The notes: generated from the sequence alone by a model not told the origin. A stretch of DNA of 64,000 nucleotides from Rosettibacter primus (GCF_036860675.1 NZ_JAYKGK010000002.1:306884-370883); one strand, 5' to 3'. Shown: positions 53,973 through 63,618, counted from the stretch's first letter. Program-made: numbers and translations.

Positions 53973-54545
53973 ATGGAATTATTAATTATTTTTATATCAG
54001 CTGCAATTGTAAATAATTTTGTACTTTCAATGTTCTTAGGAATATGTCCTTTTATCGGTGTATCAAATAAAATTTCTTCTGCTCTTTCAATGGGAATGGC
54101 TACAACTTTTGTAATGGTATTAACCGCAGTAGTAAGTTGGATTTTATATTTCAAAATTCTAATCCCATTCAATCTCGATTTTCTTCAAATTCCTTCTTTT
54201 ATTCTTGTTATAGCATCATTAGTTCAGTTTGTTGAAATGGTTATTAAAAAAATTAGTCCTGCACTTTATCGTGCACTTGGAATTTTTCTTCCATTAATTA
54301 CAACAAACTGCGCAATTCTTGGATTGGCTTTACTTTTATCAATGAGAAATTATACATTTCTGCAGAGTATTTTTTTCGGTTTAGGTGCAGGCGCTGGATT
54401 TACTCTTGCATTATTAATTATGGCTGGAATAAGAGAAGAACTTGACTTAGCAGATGTTCCAAATGTTTTTCGCGGTGCACCAATTACATTAATCACCGCT
54501 GGACTTTTAGCTTTAGCATTTATGGGTTTTGCAGGAATGATTTAA
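53973..54545 (+). CDS. rnfA: Rnf complex subunit A
   Basis: The 190-residue membrane subunit starts with VNNFVLSMFLGICPFIGVSN and has FLPLITTNCAILGLALLLSM, the paralogous counterparts of the RnfE motifs. Its GIC and TNC cysteines would pair with those of RnfE to hold the [2Fe-2S] cluster. GGAGGAG lies before the ATG. The apbE start overlaps the stop (TAATG). Confidence 0.95.
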   Translation: MELLIIFISAAIVNNFVLSMFLGICPFIGVSNKISSALSMGMATTFVMVLTAVVSWILYFKILIPFNLDFLQIPSFILVIASLVQFVEMVIKKISPALYRALGIFLPLITTNCAILGLALLLSMRNYTFLQSIFFGLGAGAGFTLALLIMAGIREELDLADVPNVFRGAPITLITAGLLALAFMGFAGMI

Positions 54546-55504
54546 TGAAAAAATTTTTTTACATAATTCTATTACTGACTTTTATTTCCTGCAGCAATAG
54601 TAAAACTATTAAACGCACTACTATTGCTATGGGCAGCACTGTAGAAATTCAAGTTCGTGGTGTTAATGAGGTTATTGCAAATAAAGCAATTAATGCTGGA
54701 TTCGAAGAAGTAAGAAGAATTGATACTCTTTTTTCTACATACATGACTGGAAATCTAATGTGGAAATTGAACAATACAGATGCAGATGAAATAATTGTTG
54801 ACAAAGAATTTTTTTATGTACTAAAAAAATGCGATGAATTCTGGAAAATAACTGATGGATGTTTTGATGTTACACTCGAAAATCTAATTGAATTAATTGG
54901 CTTTGATAAAAATTCTCCCGACATTCCACCTTCTCAAAAAATCAAAGAAGCACTCAAAAAAATTGGATGGGAAAATATTACTCTAAAAGAACCAAATATT
55001 TTAATTAAACCAGCTAATATTAAACTAAATTTTAATGCATGCATTCCTGGTTATGCAGCTGATAGAATTGCAAATATTCTCTCAAATTATGGAATTAAAA
55101 ACTATCTGATTAATGTTGGCGGAGAAATTTTTGCAAGAGGTAAAGACTGGAAAATTGGAATTCAACATCCACGCAAGCAATTTGAACTTTTAGCAACAAT
55201 CAAAGTAGATGGAAAAGGTGTTTCAACTTCAGGAGATTATGAACAATTTTTCAAAAAAGGAAAAAAAACATTTACACATATTTTTAATCCTATTACGGGT
55301 TATCCTGCAAATGAATGCCAATCAGTTACAGTAATTGCTGATGATGCAATGACAGCTGACGCTCTTTCAACTGGAATTTTTGTGTTAGGACCTCAAAAAG
55401 GAATCAAATTAGCTGAATCCCTGAAAAATGTAGAAGTTATAATAGTAGATTCTTCCGGAGTAATTTATCAATCTTCAAATTTTGAAAAATATTTATCGAG
55501 GTAA
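54545..55504 (+). CDS. apbE: FAD:protein FMN transferase (lipoprotein)
   Basis: ApbE transfers FMN from FAD to threonines of RnfG/NqrC and RnfD/NqrB-type proteins. The 319-residue protein has a lipoprotein signal with lipobox FISC at about residue 16, KRTTIAMGSTVEIQV at the start, LINVGGEIFARGKDWKIGI (FAD site) and ADDAMTADALSTGIFVLG (metal site). It sits between rnfA and rnfB and is coupled to rnfA. The placement supports local maturation of RnfG and RnfD. Confidence 0.94.
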   Translation: MKKFFYIILLLTFISCSNSKTIKRTTIAMGSTVEIQVRGVNEVIANKAINAGFEEVRRIDTLFSTYMTGNLMWKLNNTDADEIIVDKEFFYVLKKCDEFWKITDGCFDVTLENLIELIGFDKNSPDIPPSQKIKEALKKIGWENITLKEPNILIKPANIKLNFNACIPGYAADRIANILSNYGIKNYLINVGGEIFARGKDWKIGIQHPRKQFELLATIKVDGKGVSTSGDYEQFFKKGKKTFTHIFNPITGYPANECQSVTVIADDAMTADALSTGIFVLGPQKGIKLAESLKNVEVIIVDSSGVIYQSSNFEKYLSR

Positions 55505-55506
55505 CT

Positions 55507-56328
55507 ATGGAAATGACATTGATAATTGCTATTGCAACAATGGGAGGTTTAGGATTTTTATTTTCAAGTGGATTAGCATTTGCAGATAAAAAACTTCGTG
55601 TAGAGGAAAATCCTTTAATTGAAAAAATTAATGAAATATTGCCAGGAGCAAACTGCGGTGCCTGTGGTAACGCAGGATGTTATGATTTTGCTGTAAAAGT
55701 TGTAGAAGGAAAAATTCAACCAAATGGTTGTCCAGTAGGCGGAGAAGAAACTGCAAAATTAATTGCAGAAATTCTTGGCATAAAAACATCGGGGACAACT
55801 AAAATGATACCAAGAATTTTATGCAATGGAAATAAATTTAATGCTACTAAAAAACCAGTAAATTATATTGGTCCAAAAAATTGTGAGGTAATGTCAATTG
55901 TATCAGGCGGCGATAAACTTTGTCTCTATGGATGTTTAGGTGGTGGAGATTGTGTAAATACTTGTCCTTTTGGTGCTTTAATAATGAACGAAAATGATGA
56001 AATACCAGAAGTTATTGAAGAATTATGCACAGGCTGTGGCTTATGTGCAAAAGCCTGTCCGCGCAACATTATTGAAATGCATCCTATTGATAGAAATATA
56101 TTTGTCTTCTGTAAAAATCAGGATGAACCTAAAAGAGCAAAAGAAGTATGCAAAGCTGCATGTATTGGCTGCGGAATATGTGCTCGCAAATCTGATGGTG
56201 GAATTGAAATGATTAATAATCTTGCCGTAATTAATTACGATAAAATTGATGAATCTAAAATTCCATTTGATAAATGTTCAACCGGTGCAATTAGAAAAAT
56301 TATTGAAGTTAATGTAATATCTAAATGA
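55507..56328 (+). CDS. rnfB: Rnf complex subunit B
   Basis: RnfB receives electrons from reduced ferredoxin. The 273-residue protein has an N-terminal membrane anchor, a CGACGNAGC cluster domain (about residues 50-85), and C-terminal ferredoxin-like motifs including CLGGGDCVNTCPFGA, CTGCGLCAKACPRNI and a further CKAACIGCGICARK. It starts 2 bp after apbE, unlike the common CDGEAB order in which B follows A directly. Confidence 0.95.
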   Translation: MEMTLIIAIATMGGLGFLFSSGLAFADKKLRVEENPLIEKINEILPGANCGACGNAGCYDFAVKVVEGKIQPNGCPVGGEETAKLIAEILGIKTSGTTKMIPRILCNGNKFNATKKPVNYIGPKNCEVMSIVSGGDKLCLYGCLGGGDCVNTCPFGALIMNENDEIPEVIEELCTGCGLCAKACPRNIIEMHPIDRNIFVFCKNQDEPKRAKEVCKAACIGCGICARKSDGGIEMINNLAVINYDKIDESKIPFDKCSTGAIRKIIEVNVISK

Positions 56329-56375
56329 ATTGTGTGATTTTATCTGTAAAATCTGCGAGAGATTTTTTCAGAAAT

Positions 56376-56475
56376 TAGAACACAGACCTGTCTGATGCAG
56401 GCAGCGCAGATTTGACAGATAACTATAAGATAAAATCTGCGAAAATCTTGTCTAATCTGTGTCATCTGTGTGCTA
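56376..56475. repeat. Dispersed 'CACAGAT' inverted-repeat element, copy 3, with inserted palindrome
   Basis: The 100 bp unit begins TAGAACACAGA and ends CATCTGTGTGCTA. Just after its left end it contains a GC-rich palindrome (56387-56404, CCTG...CAGGCAG) not found in copies 1 and 2. It lies between rnfB and rseC, in the same operon direction, and could form a strong RNA hairpin. Confidence 0.75.
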
Positions 56476-56574
56476 AAAAATCAATACCTTTTCACGCAGA
56501 TAATCGCAAAAAGTATGAATCTTATATACAAAAAAACCGTGTGATATAATTTATTACAATATGGTATTTTATAA

Positions 56575-57009
56575 ATGTATCAAGAAGAAATAATTGAAGA
56601 AGGAATTGTTATTACTTCATCAAATAAATTTGCAGAAGTTGTTATAACAAGAAATGATAATTGTGAACATTGTTCAGCCAAAATAATATGTTCACCAAAA
56701 GATACTAACTTAAGAACTTTAAAAGTGATTGATAATTTTCATACACAACCAGGTGATATTGTTAAAATATCAATTCAAGGAAACACGATTTTAAAAGTTT
56801 CTGCTCTAATCTATGCTTTACCACTTCTGATACTTATAGCTGGAATAATGTTAAGTTTTTATTTATTTGATTTCGGGAATAATGAAATTTATTCCTTTTT
56901 ATGTGGTTTAGGTTGTGTTATGATTTACTATTTTATTTTATTTCTCATAAATAAATATAAACCATCAAAAATTTATCCTCGAATAATTTCTGTAAAGCAA
57001 ACCTCTTAG
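56575..57009 (+). CDS. rseC: RseC/MucC-family protein
   Basis: The 144-residue membrane protein has a short cysteine-containing N-domain (NCEHCSAKIICSP) followed by two membrane helices (ALIYALPLLILIAGIMLSFY and the later FLCGLGCVMIYYFILFL). RseC proteins occur with Rnf operons as reducers of SoxR and as regulators. Placement 246 bp downstream of rnfB fits. The cysteines suggest Fe-S or disulfide redox. Confidence 0.85.
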   Translation: MYQEEIIEEGIVITSSNKFAEVVITRNDNCEHCSAKIICSPKDTNLRTLKVIDNFHTQPGDIVKISIQGNTILKVSALIYALPLLILIAGIMLSFYLFDFGNNEIYSFLCGLGCVMIYYFILFLINKYKPSKIYPRIISVKQTS

Positions 57010-57026
57010 CACTCTTTTCTATAAGA

Positions 57027-57134
57027 TAAGAACACACGCCTGCCTGCTGCAGGCAGGCAATGCAAATTAGACAGATAACCACTCTAGAGATATATCAGTG
57101 ATAATCTTGTCTAATCTGTGTTATCAGTGTTCTA
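57027..57134. repeat. Dispersed 'CACAGAT' inverted-repeat element, copy 4, with inserted palindrome
   Basis: The 108 bp unit begins TAAGAACACACG and ends GTGTTATCAGTGTTCTA. A near-perfect GC-rich palindrome (57038-57058, GCCTGCCTGC...GCAGGCAGGC) sits at the same internal place as the one in copy 3. It follows rseC by 17 bp and may also act in transcription termination. Confidence 0.75.
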
Positions 57135-57334
57135 ATAATTTGTGACTTTCTATCTAACCTCTGCGATTAAGGAAAAACGCAAAGGAGCAAAGGACGCAAA
57201 GTAAAAATCTGTGAAAATCTTGTTTTATTAGTGTCATCAGTGTGCTAAAATATTGTATATATAAGAAATACAAAATAAATAATAAGTGTAACTCTACGAA
57301 ATCCGCAAGAAATAAATTTCACAGCAGACTACAT

Positions 57335-58082
57335 TCATTCTGAATGAAGCGAAGCGGAATGAAGAATCTCATAAAAACGAAGAATGGAATTAGATTCTTC
57401 GTCGCCCGCTTTCAGCGGTCTCCTCAGAATGACAGGGGAAAAGAATAACGGCGGACTCCTCAGAACAACAGGGAAAGTGGTATTGTCATTCTGACTCGCC
57501 GAAGGCGAGGAAGAATCTCTTAAAAGCGAAAAATGGAATTAGATTCTTCGTCATCCACCTTTCGGTGGGATTCCTCAGAATGACAGGAAAAAAATAACGG
57601 TGGTCAACTCAGAATGACAAGAGAAATAAAAATGTCATTCTGACTCGCCGAAGGCGAGGAAGAGTCTCTTAAAACAAGAGAATTAAGTCATACTGAGTTC
57701 GCTACAGGCAGACGAAGTATCTCAACAAAAAAGACGGTATAACAATTTAGTTTTTTAATTAATATAACTAACCCCCCGAGAAATACTTTGAGCTAGATTT
57801 CCCTCTCTTTTTAAGAGAGGGATTTAGGGTGAGTTTTTTATGATGATTGAATTGAAAATAAAAAGTCATTCTGAATGGAACGAAGTGGAAAGAAGAATCT
57901 CTTAAAAACAAAAAATGGAATTAGATTCTTCATCGACCACCTAACGGCGGTCTCCTCAGAATGACAGGGAAGAAATAACACCGTCATTCTGAATGAAGCG
58001 AAGTGGAATGAAGAATCTCTTAAAAACAAAAAATGGAATTAGATTCTTCGTCGTCCGCTTTCAGCGGTCTCCTCAGAATGAC
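57335..58082. repeat. Array of ~100 bp elements with GTCATTCTGA/TCAGAATGAC ends
   Basis: Four complete units lie at 57335-57433, 57485-57584, 57865-57965 and 57983-58082 (99, 100, 101, 100 bp), and a truncated one at 57634-57723. Complete units 2, 4 and 5 start GTCATTCTGA and end TCAGAATGAC, a perfect 10 bp inverted repeat; the first lacks the initial G. Inside are AAGAATCTC...AGATTCTTC arms and two small hairpins. Units 1 and 5 have stem CCGCT/AGCGG, unit 2 has CCACC/GGTGG, a compensatory change. The units are not CRISPR: no spacers and no short constant repeat. Confidence 0.85.
57801..57821. repeat. CCCTCTC...GAGAGGG hairpin
   Basis: A perfect 7 bp stem (CCCTCTC/GAGAGGG) with a T-rich loop lies inside the repeat block. 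A T-run appears 12 bases after the stem (GAGTTTTTTAT), too far for a classical terminator. Its role is unknown. Confidence 0.55.
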
Positions 58083-58284
58083 GGGGAAAAAATATTGGCG
58101 GTATCCTTAGAATGACAAATAATAATTACACTTAATGATATCATCATTCAGTAAAAATTTGCAATATAAATTTAAATGCAGACATTATTTAAGAAGTAAG
58201 AATATTAAGATTTCGATTAATGGAATGAAAGATAAATCTGATTAGCTTTAATTTACTTTGTAATATGCACCTCTCAATTGATAA

Positions 58285-61200
58285 TTACTTGTTTTTCTTA
58301 TGATGAAATACTACTCTAAATGTTGTACCCACATTTTTCTTTGACTCAACACTAATGGAAGCATTATTCAACTCACAATATTTTTTAACAAGAGCCAATC
58401 CTAAACCATTTCCTTCAAATGGTCTTGAATAACCCTGTTCTTCCTGAACAAATGGTTCAAATAAACGAGGCAGAAATTCTTCGCTAATCCCTATGCCAGT
58501 ATCTTTAACCTTAACTACTTTTTCCTTTTTATCATTTTCATTAAGTGAAATTTCTACATATCCTTCTTTTGTATACTTTATAGCATTGTCTATCAAATTT
58601 GCAAATATTTGAGTTACACAATACTCATCAGCAATAATTTTTGCATCTTCAACATGATATTTCTTAATTAAACTCAAACCTTTGGATTCTGCTAATCTTA
58701 AATACTCATTAAATAAATTTTCAAGTATCTCATCTTTCAAGTCAATTAATTTTGGATTTGTTTGATATGCTCCAATTTGTAATTCAGACATATTTAAAAT
58801 CTGGTCAATGGTTCTGATAATTCTAAATGATGCGGAATCAATACTCGTAAATAATTGTCTGTATTCAGGTTCAACAAGGTCATAAACAGATTCCTTAATA
58901 AGATTTGTACTGCTTACAATAATATTAATCGGGGTTCGAATTTCATGAGATACTTGAGCAAGAAATTCGGTTTTAATTTTTTCTGCCTGTTCAGCTTTTT
59001 CTTTTGCTCTAATTAATGCTTCTTCTGCTAATTTACGTTCATTAATATCTAAGTGAACACCAATTGCTCTCACTGGTTTTCCTTGTGAATCCCTTTCTAT
59101 AATTTTTCCAACATTTAAAATCCACTTCCAGTTTTTATCCTTTGTTAACATTCTGCATTCAACACTGAAAATATCAGTTTTGCCGTCTTCATGTTCTTTA
59201 ATTTTTTCTCTCACAACTTCTATATCATTAGGATGAATTAAATTTATAAATGCATTCAAATCAGATTGAATTTCTTCGAGTGTGTAACCGAGCATTTCGG
59301 CCCATTGCTTATTTCTAATAACCTTACCTGTAACAAAATTTTGATCCCATAAACCAATATTCGCACTTTCTATTGCTAAATTAAGCCGTTCTTCACTTTC
59401 ACGTAATGCTTTCTCTATCTTTCTTATTTCAGTAATATCAATATAATTCACCAAATACTGATTTTGTTTATTCCATACAATTCTTCTTCTAAATACTTTA
59501 AGATTTCGCACTTCTCCATCTTTTCTTACAATACTTACTTCATAATTTGGTGTTTCAACACCCAGTTTTCTCAATTCTCTTCTCTTCTTAAATTCTTCAT
59601 AACTTTCTGGAGTATAACGATTCGATACTGATGTATTAATCAATTCTTCCAAGTTTTCATAACCATAAATATCAAGCAGTGCTTTATTTGCATAAATAGT
59701 TTTACCTTGTTCATCGACAATACGAATACCAATAGGAGATTCATCAAAAGTGTGTCTGAAATTTTCTTCTGCTAAACGTAATGCTTTTTCCGCTTCTTTG
59801 CGTTCTGTTATATCTATTAATGTCCCAACAATAGCAGGTTTATCTCTATAAATAATTTGTGTCCCATGAACTTCTACAAAAATAATTCTGCCATCTTTTC
59901 GAATACCTCTGAACTCATAACGAATATCTTTTACTTTTCCTTCAATTCGCTTTCTTATATTCTCTTTTACTAAATCACGGTCATCAGGATATGTTAAATC
60001 TACAGGTCCCAGTTTATCAATAATTTCCTCAGCATTATAACCAAAAGTATTAGCTAATGAAGGATTAACATATTTAAAGACATTATCCTGAATCAAATAA
60101 ACACCGGCTAAGGTTGATTCTGAAAGAGCACGGAATTTTTCTTCACTTTCCTTAATTGCTTTTTGAATTCTGCGTTCTTCAGTTTGGTCTCTAAAAACTA
60201 ATACTACCCCAGTAATATTTTTTTTGCTGTCAAAAATTGGGGCTCCAGAATCTGCAATCGGATATTCCTTTCCATCCTTAGAAATTAAAACTGTATGATT
60301 GGCTAAACCTACAACAATTCCTTCTCGTAATACTCTTCTTACAGGATTTTCTACAGATTTTCTTGTTTCTTCATTGATTATTTTAAAAACTTCTTCAAGT
60401 GGTTTTCCTTTTGCTTCTTCTTCCTTCCAGCCTGTTAATTTTTCTGCAACAGCGTTCATTATTGTTACTAATCCATTAGTATCAACAGCAATTACACCGT
60501 CTCCAATACTGTAAAGCGTTGTTCGAAGCTCTGACTCGCTGATTTTCAAAGCTTCTTCCATTGTTTTCCAAGCTGTTATATCTTCGTAAGTTCCTAATAC
60601 TCCCTTAATATTTCCTTCGGCATCTAATAATGGAATTTTGCTTGTCCTTAACCACAACTTTTTTCCATCCGGTGATGTTTGAGGTTCTTCATAATTCAAT
60701 TTTGGTTGTCTTGTTTCAATAACAAATTTATCATCTGCACGATATAAATCTGCTTGTTCTTTCCATCCCATCTCATAATCATTTTTTCCAATTAAATCAT
60801 CAGGAGAATTTAGTCCAGCATCTTTTGCAAAAGGTTTATTACAGCCAAGGTAATTAAGATTAACATCTTTCCAAAAAACTCTTACAGGAATAGTATCAAG
60901 GATTAAACGCAACATATTACGCGATTCTCTAAGATCTTTTTCAGCTTTAATTCTTTTTTCTTCTTCATCGAAATGTTTTATTGCAAAAGATAAATCCATT
61001 GATAATTCGTTAAGAAGATTTATTTCCTCATCACTGAAATAATTTTTTTGACTTGAAATGAAATTTATAGTGCCTATAATTTTTTCATCTATCAATAATG
61101 GCAATACAGCAAATGAATTTAATCCAAGAGAAATTAGAACATCTTTCTTTTTTTCATCTTTTAATTCGCTAATAATATCATTGCAAACCACATTTTCATT

Positions 61201-61713
61201 TACTAAAAATTTAACATCTACTAATTCATCAATTTTTTCTTTCAGAGTGTTAAAAAGTCCAGGTTTCTGTTCGTTAAAAAATAATGGCTGCAGTTTCATT
61301 GTCTCTTGATTCAGCAAACTAATCCAGCACACATCATAATCCCCATCATGAACTACAATTCTGCATATATCCTTAAATAATTTTTCTTTTTCTTTAATTC
61401 TTACTATCGATTGGTTAACATCACTCAAAACCCGATACAATCTATTAAGACTTTTAACAATTCTATAACTTTCTTCTTCAATAATTTTTTCTTCTTTTTC
61501 TTTCGAGCGCCAGATTATATAAATTCCTATCAATACTAAAGACAGCAAAAGAGTAATTATAATAAAAAATAATTCTGATTTTACATTTAGTGGTTCTATT
61601 ATTTCTTCATGTTGATTGATGAAATGTAAGCCAAGCAAAAACATTAAAACAAGAACAATTAAAAAAAGAAGCCCAAAGATTATGCCCTCAAATATTTTTT
61701 TGTTGTTCAACAT
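58285..61713 (-). CDS. Membrane multi-PAS sensor histidine kinase
   Basis: The 1142-residue kinase has two N-terminal membrane helices (about 10-32, 48-67) with almost no periplasmic loop. A GAF domain follows (about 100-255, FAVLPLLIDEKIIGTINFIS), then five PAS domains (about 265-385, 395-510, 520-640, 645-765, 770-890), the H-box AQVSHEIRTPINII with H923, and an HATPase (NLIDNAIKYT, GNGLGLALVK). There is no receiver domain and no response regulator gene nearby. The many PAS domains suggest integration of several cytoplasmic signals. It lies between the repeat block and the secreted cohesin-like protein. Confidence 0.88.
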   Translation of the reverse strand: MLNNKKIFEGIIFGLLFLIVLVLMFLLGLHFINQHEEIIEPLNVKSELFFIIITLLLSLVLIGIYIIWRSKEKEEKIIEEESYRIVKSLNRLYRVLSDVNQSIVRIKEKEKLFKDICRIVVHDGDYDVCWISLLNQETMKLQPLFFNEQKPGLFNTLKEKIDELVDVKFLVNENVVCNDIISELKDEKKKDVLISLGLNSFAVLPLLIDEKIIGTINFISSQKNYFSDEEINLLNELSMDLSFAIKHFDEEEKRIKAEKDLRESRNMLRLILDTIPVRVFWKDVNLNYLGCNKPFAKDAGLNSPDDLIGKNDYEMGWKEQADLYRADDKFVIETRQPKLNYEEPQTSPDGKKLWLRTSKIPLLDAEGNIKGVLGTYEDITAWKTMEEALKISESELRTTLYSIGDGVIAVDTNGLVTIMNAVAEKLTGWKEEEAKGKPLEEVFKIINEETRKSVENPVRRVLREGIVVGLANHTVLISKDGKEYPIADSGAPIFDSKKNITGVVLVFRDQTEERRIQKAIKESEEKFRALSESTLAGVYLIQDNVFKYVNPSLANTFGYNAEEIIDKLGPVDLTYPDDRDLVKENIRKRIEGKVKDIRYEFRGIRKDGRIIFVEVHGTQIIYRDKPAIVGTLIDITERKEAEKALRLAEENFRHTFDESPIGIRIVDEQGKTIYANKALLDIYGYENLEELINTSVSNRYTPESYEEFKKRRELRKLGVETPNYEVSIVRKDGEVRNLKVFRRRIVWNKQNQYLVNYIDITEIRKIEKALRESEERLNLAIESANIGLWDQNFVTGKVIRNKQWAEMLGYTLEEIQSDLNAFINLIHPNDIEVVREKIKEHEDGKTDIFSVECRMLTKDKNWKWILNVGKIIERDSQGKPVRAIGVHLDINERKLAEEALIRAKEKAEQAEKIKTEFLAQVSHEIRTPINIIVSSTNLIKESVYDLVEPEYRQLFTSIDSASFRIIRTIDQILNMSELQIGAYQTNPKLIDLKDEILENLFNEYLRLAESKGLSLIKKYHVEDAKIIADEYCVTQIFANLIDNAIKYTKEGYVEISLNENDKKEKVVKVKDTGIGISEEFLPRLFEPFVQEEQGYSRPFEGNGLGLALVKKYCELNNASISVESKKNVGTTFRVVFHHKKNK

Positions 61714-62016
61714 ATTCTATTTATAATTATATTTTATTTATTCTACACCTTTTATTAACCCCAATATTTTACTTATAACAAATGTTAATTATTGAGTTCA
61801 TAACCTAAAAATAATGTAGGTCATCTCATCACAATTAAAATAAGCTAAAAATCAAAGGGGGCATTTCGAAGGAATTTATTTCTAAAATTTATAATTAATA
61901 ATTTAAACAACCCCCGAATTACTTAAATTAACAATATAAATCCTTCTTAATTTTTTTACATCATTATTATCGAATTATAATGATGTTTTTAAAGTAAATA
62001 AAAACACTTATAATTT
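61714..62016. other. Intergenic region, no gene seen
   Basis: These 303 AT-rich bp lie between the secreted-protein gene upstream and the giant kinase start on the same strand. A G5 and a C5 run (about 61856-61860 and 61911-61915) are the only features noted. They are too far apart to claim a stem. Confidence 0.5.
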
Positions 62017-63618
62017 TTATTTCATCAACAACATTTTTCTTACTGAGTTATAATTTCCTGCTTCAATTTTATAAAAATAAATTCCGCTTACCATATTTGC
62101 TGCATTAAATATAACAGAATGATACCCTGCAGGTAAAACTCTGTTAACCAATGTTGCTACTTCTTTTCCCATCGAATTATAGACTTTCAATGTTACATTT
62201 GCTTCTTCAGGTAAAGCAAAGTGTATTGTTGTTGATGGATTAAATGGATTAGGATAATTCTGATACAATGCATAGTGCAAAGGTATATTAGCATTTTCAT
62301 TCACACTTACAACTGGACTTGTTTTAACAGAGGTTGTATCGTAAACTATATTATGCCCATCTAATACAGCAATAATAATTTGAAATGTTTTATTAGCCTG
62401 GTCTTGAGTAGGAGTCCATGTAAATAAACCACTTGCACTAATACTTGCATTATCAGGAACTTTAACTTGAGCAAAAGTTAATGGATCCCCTTCTGCATCA
62501 ACTGCCTTATACTGAAATGTAAAAGTAACGGGCACATTATGCACTGTTATAATTGTATCTTTTGGAATTGTTTTCGTAAATACCGGTGGCTGATTTGCAT
62601 CAGCAACATTAATTATCAAATTTTTGGAATTTGTTGCATTATATTCATCCATTACTGTAAATGTAATTATATATGACCCTGCTTGATTATAATTTGGCTT
62701 CCATGTAAATAATCCTGTAGATGTAACTTCAGCTCCTAATGGTAAACCGGTTCCATAAAATATTAATGTTGCTCCAGAATCAGGGTCAGTTGCAGTAAGT
62801 TGAAGACTATATGATTGTCCTTCGCTAATATTTACTGGACTTGTAGTATTCAAGTTCAATGTTGGTGGTCTGTTTACATTATTAACCGTAATAGTTACAT
62901 TCAATACAGAAGTATTAACACCATCGCTTGCAGTAAATGTCACTACATAAGTTCCTTGTTGATTAAAATTAGGAGTCCATGTAAATGTTCTTGTTGAAGG
63001 ATTAAAATCAGCTCCCTGTGGTTTATTTTGTATTCCAAATGTTATTACATCATTCTCTGGGTCTGTTGCATTAACTGTAAATGTTAAGGTTTCACCTTCA
63101 TTTACATTTTTATTCTCTACTGGGGTAAATACAGGAGGATTATTTGTAGTGCTGACTGTAGCAGTTCCATTTTGCCATGTTACCTGCAAAGTTTGAGGAC
63201 CAAACATCTTGGGATTAATATTTCCATTTCCGTAATCAATATCACCAAATTGTAATGCTGTCGAACCGCTGTTTCTAAACTTTATTCTTATATTGAATAA
63301 TGTGCCTGAACCTGTTAATGGATATGCGCTTGCCCACGAGACTCTCAAGTAAGCATTTGCCGTATCAACTTTTATAGTTGGACTATTGCTGCCAACAAGT
63401 GTTCCTGTAGTACTTATCCCTGTGATATATGCGGCACTTTTATTATAGTTTATTTGAAACTGAAAAGATGTTACATTCTGACCAGTTAAATCCGATACCG
63501 TAATTGGAAAAAGATTTTCACTGTTTGGAGCTCCTACTGCTGTAGGTAATGAAATTACTACCTGTGAATAACCTAAACTGTAGAATAGAATTACAAAAAT
63601 GAATATTAACTTTTTCAT
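62017..63618 (-). CDS. Type IX-secreted protein with cohesin-like and cadherin-like domains
   Basis: The 533-residue protein has a signal peptide (KKLIFIFVILFYSLGYSQ). A cohesin-like β-domain follows (about 20-155, VTSFQFQINYNKSAAYITGI, GSGTLFNIRIKF). Three cadherin/Ig-like repeats lie at about 163-430, each with 'PPVFTP...NEGETLTFTVNATDPENDVITF' and 'GxFTWTPNxxQ' elements. The C-terminus is the Por/type IX sorting domain from about residue 445: LYQNYPNPFNPSTTIHFALP ... VSGIYFYKIEAG ... MLLMK. It should pass the outer membrane by the type IX system and attach or be released. A binding role on polysaccharide or cell surface is likely. GAGG lies before the ATG. Confidence 0.88.
   Translation of the reverse strand: MKKLIFIFVILFYSLGYSQVVISLPTAVGAPNSENLFPITVSDLTGQNVTSFQFQINYNKSAAYITGISTTGTLVGSNSPTIKVDTANAYLRVSWASAYPLTGSGTLFNIRIKFRNSGSTALQFGDIDYGNGNINPKMFGPQTLQVTWQNGTATVSTTNNPPVFTPVENKNVNEGETLTFTVNATDPENDVITFGIQNKPQGADFNPSTRTFTWTPNFNQQGTYVVTFTASDGVNTSVLNVTITVNNVNRPPTLNLNTTSPVNISEGQSYSLQLTATDPDSGATLIFYGTGLPLGAEVTSTGLFTWKPNYNQAGSYIITFTVMDEYNATNSKNLIINVADANQPPVFTKTIPKDTIITVHNVPVTFTFQYKAVDAEGDPLTFAQVKVPDNASISASGLFTWTPTQDQANKTFQIIIAVLDGHNIVYDTTSVKTSPVVSVNENANIPLHYALYQNYPNPFNPSTTIHFALPEEANVTLKVYNSMGKEVATLVNRVLPAGYHSVIFNAANMVSGIYFYKIEAGNYNSVRKMLLMK

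Larger units (their letters stand above)
57010..58284. other. Non-coding 1.3 kb block of structured repeats
   Basis: No convincing gene was found in these 1275 bp between rseC and the giant kinase. The block holds a copy of the 'CACAGAT' element (57027-57134), fragments of it (about 57209-57249), an array of about 100 bp GTCATTCTGA elements (57335-58082) and a hairpin at 57801-57821. A 63-codon frame on the minus strand at 57838-58029 lies wholly in the repeats and is rejected. Confidence 0.8.

Noticed and set aside
57838..58029. 63-codon frame on the minus strand
   Set aside because: It lies entirely within repeat units, has no ribosome site, and its residues follow the repeat pattern.
57335..58082. 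Regularly spaced repeats resembling a CRISPR array
   Set aside because: Units are about 100 bp with inverted ends and conserved interiors, there are no short constant repeats with unique spacers, and no cas genes are near.
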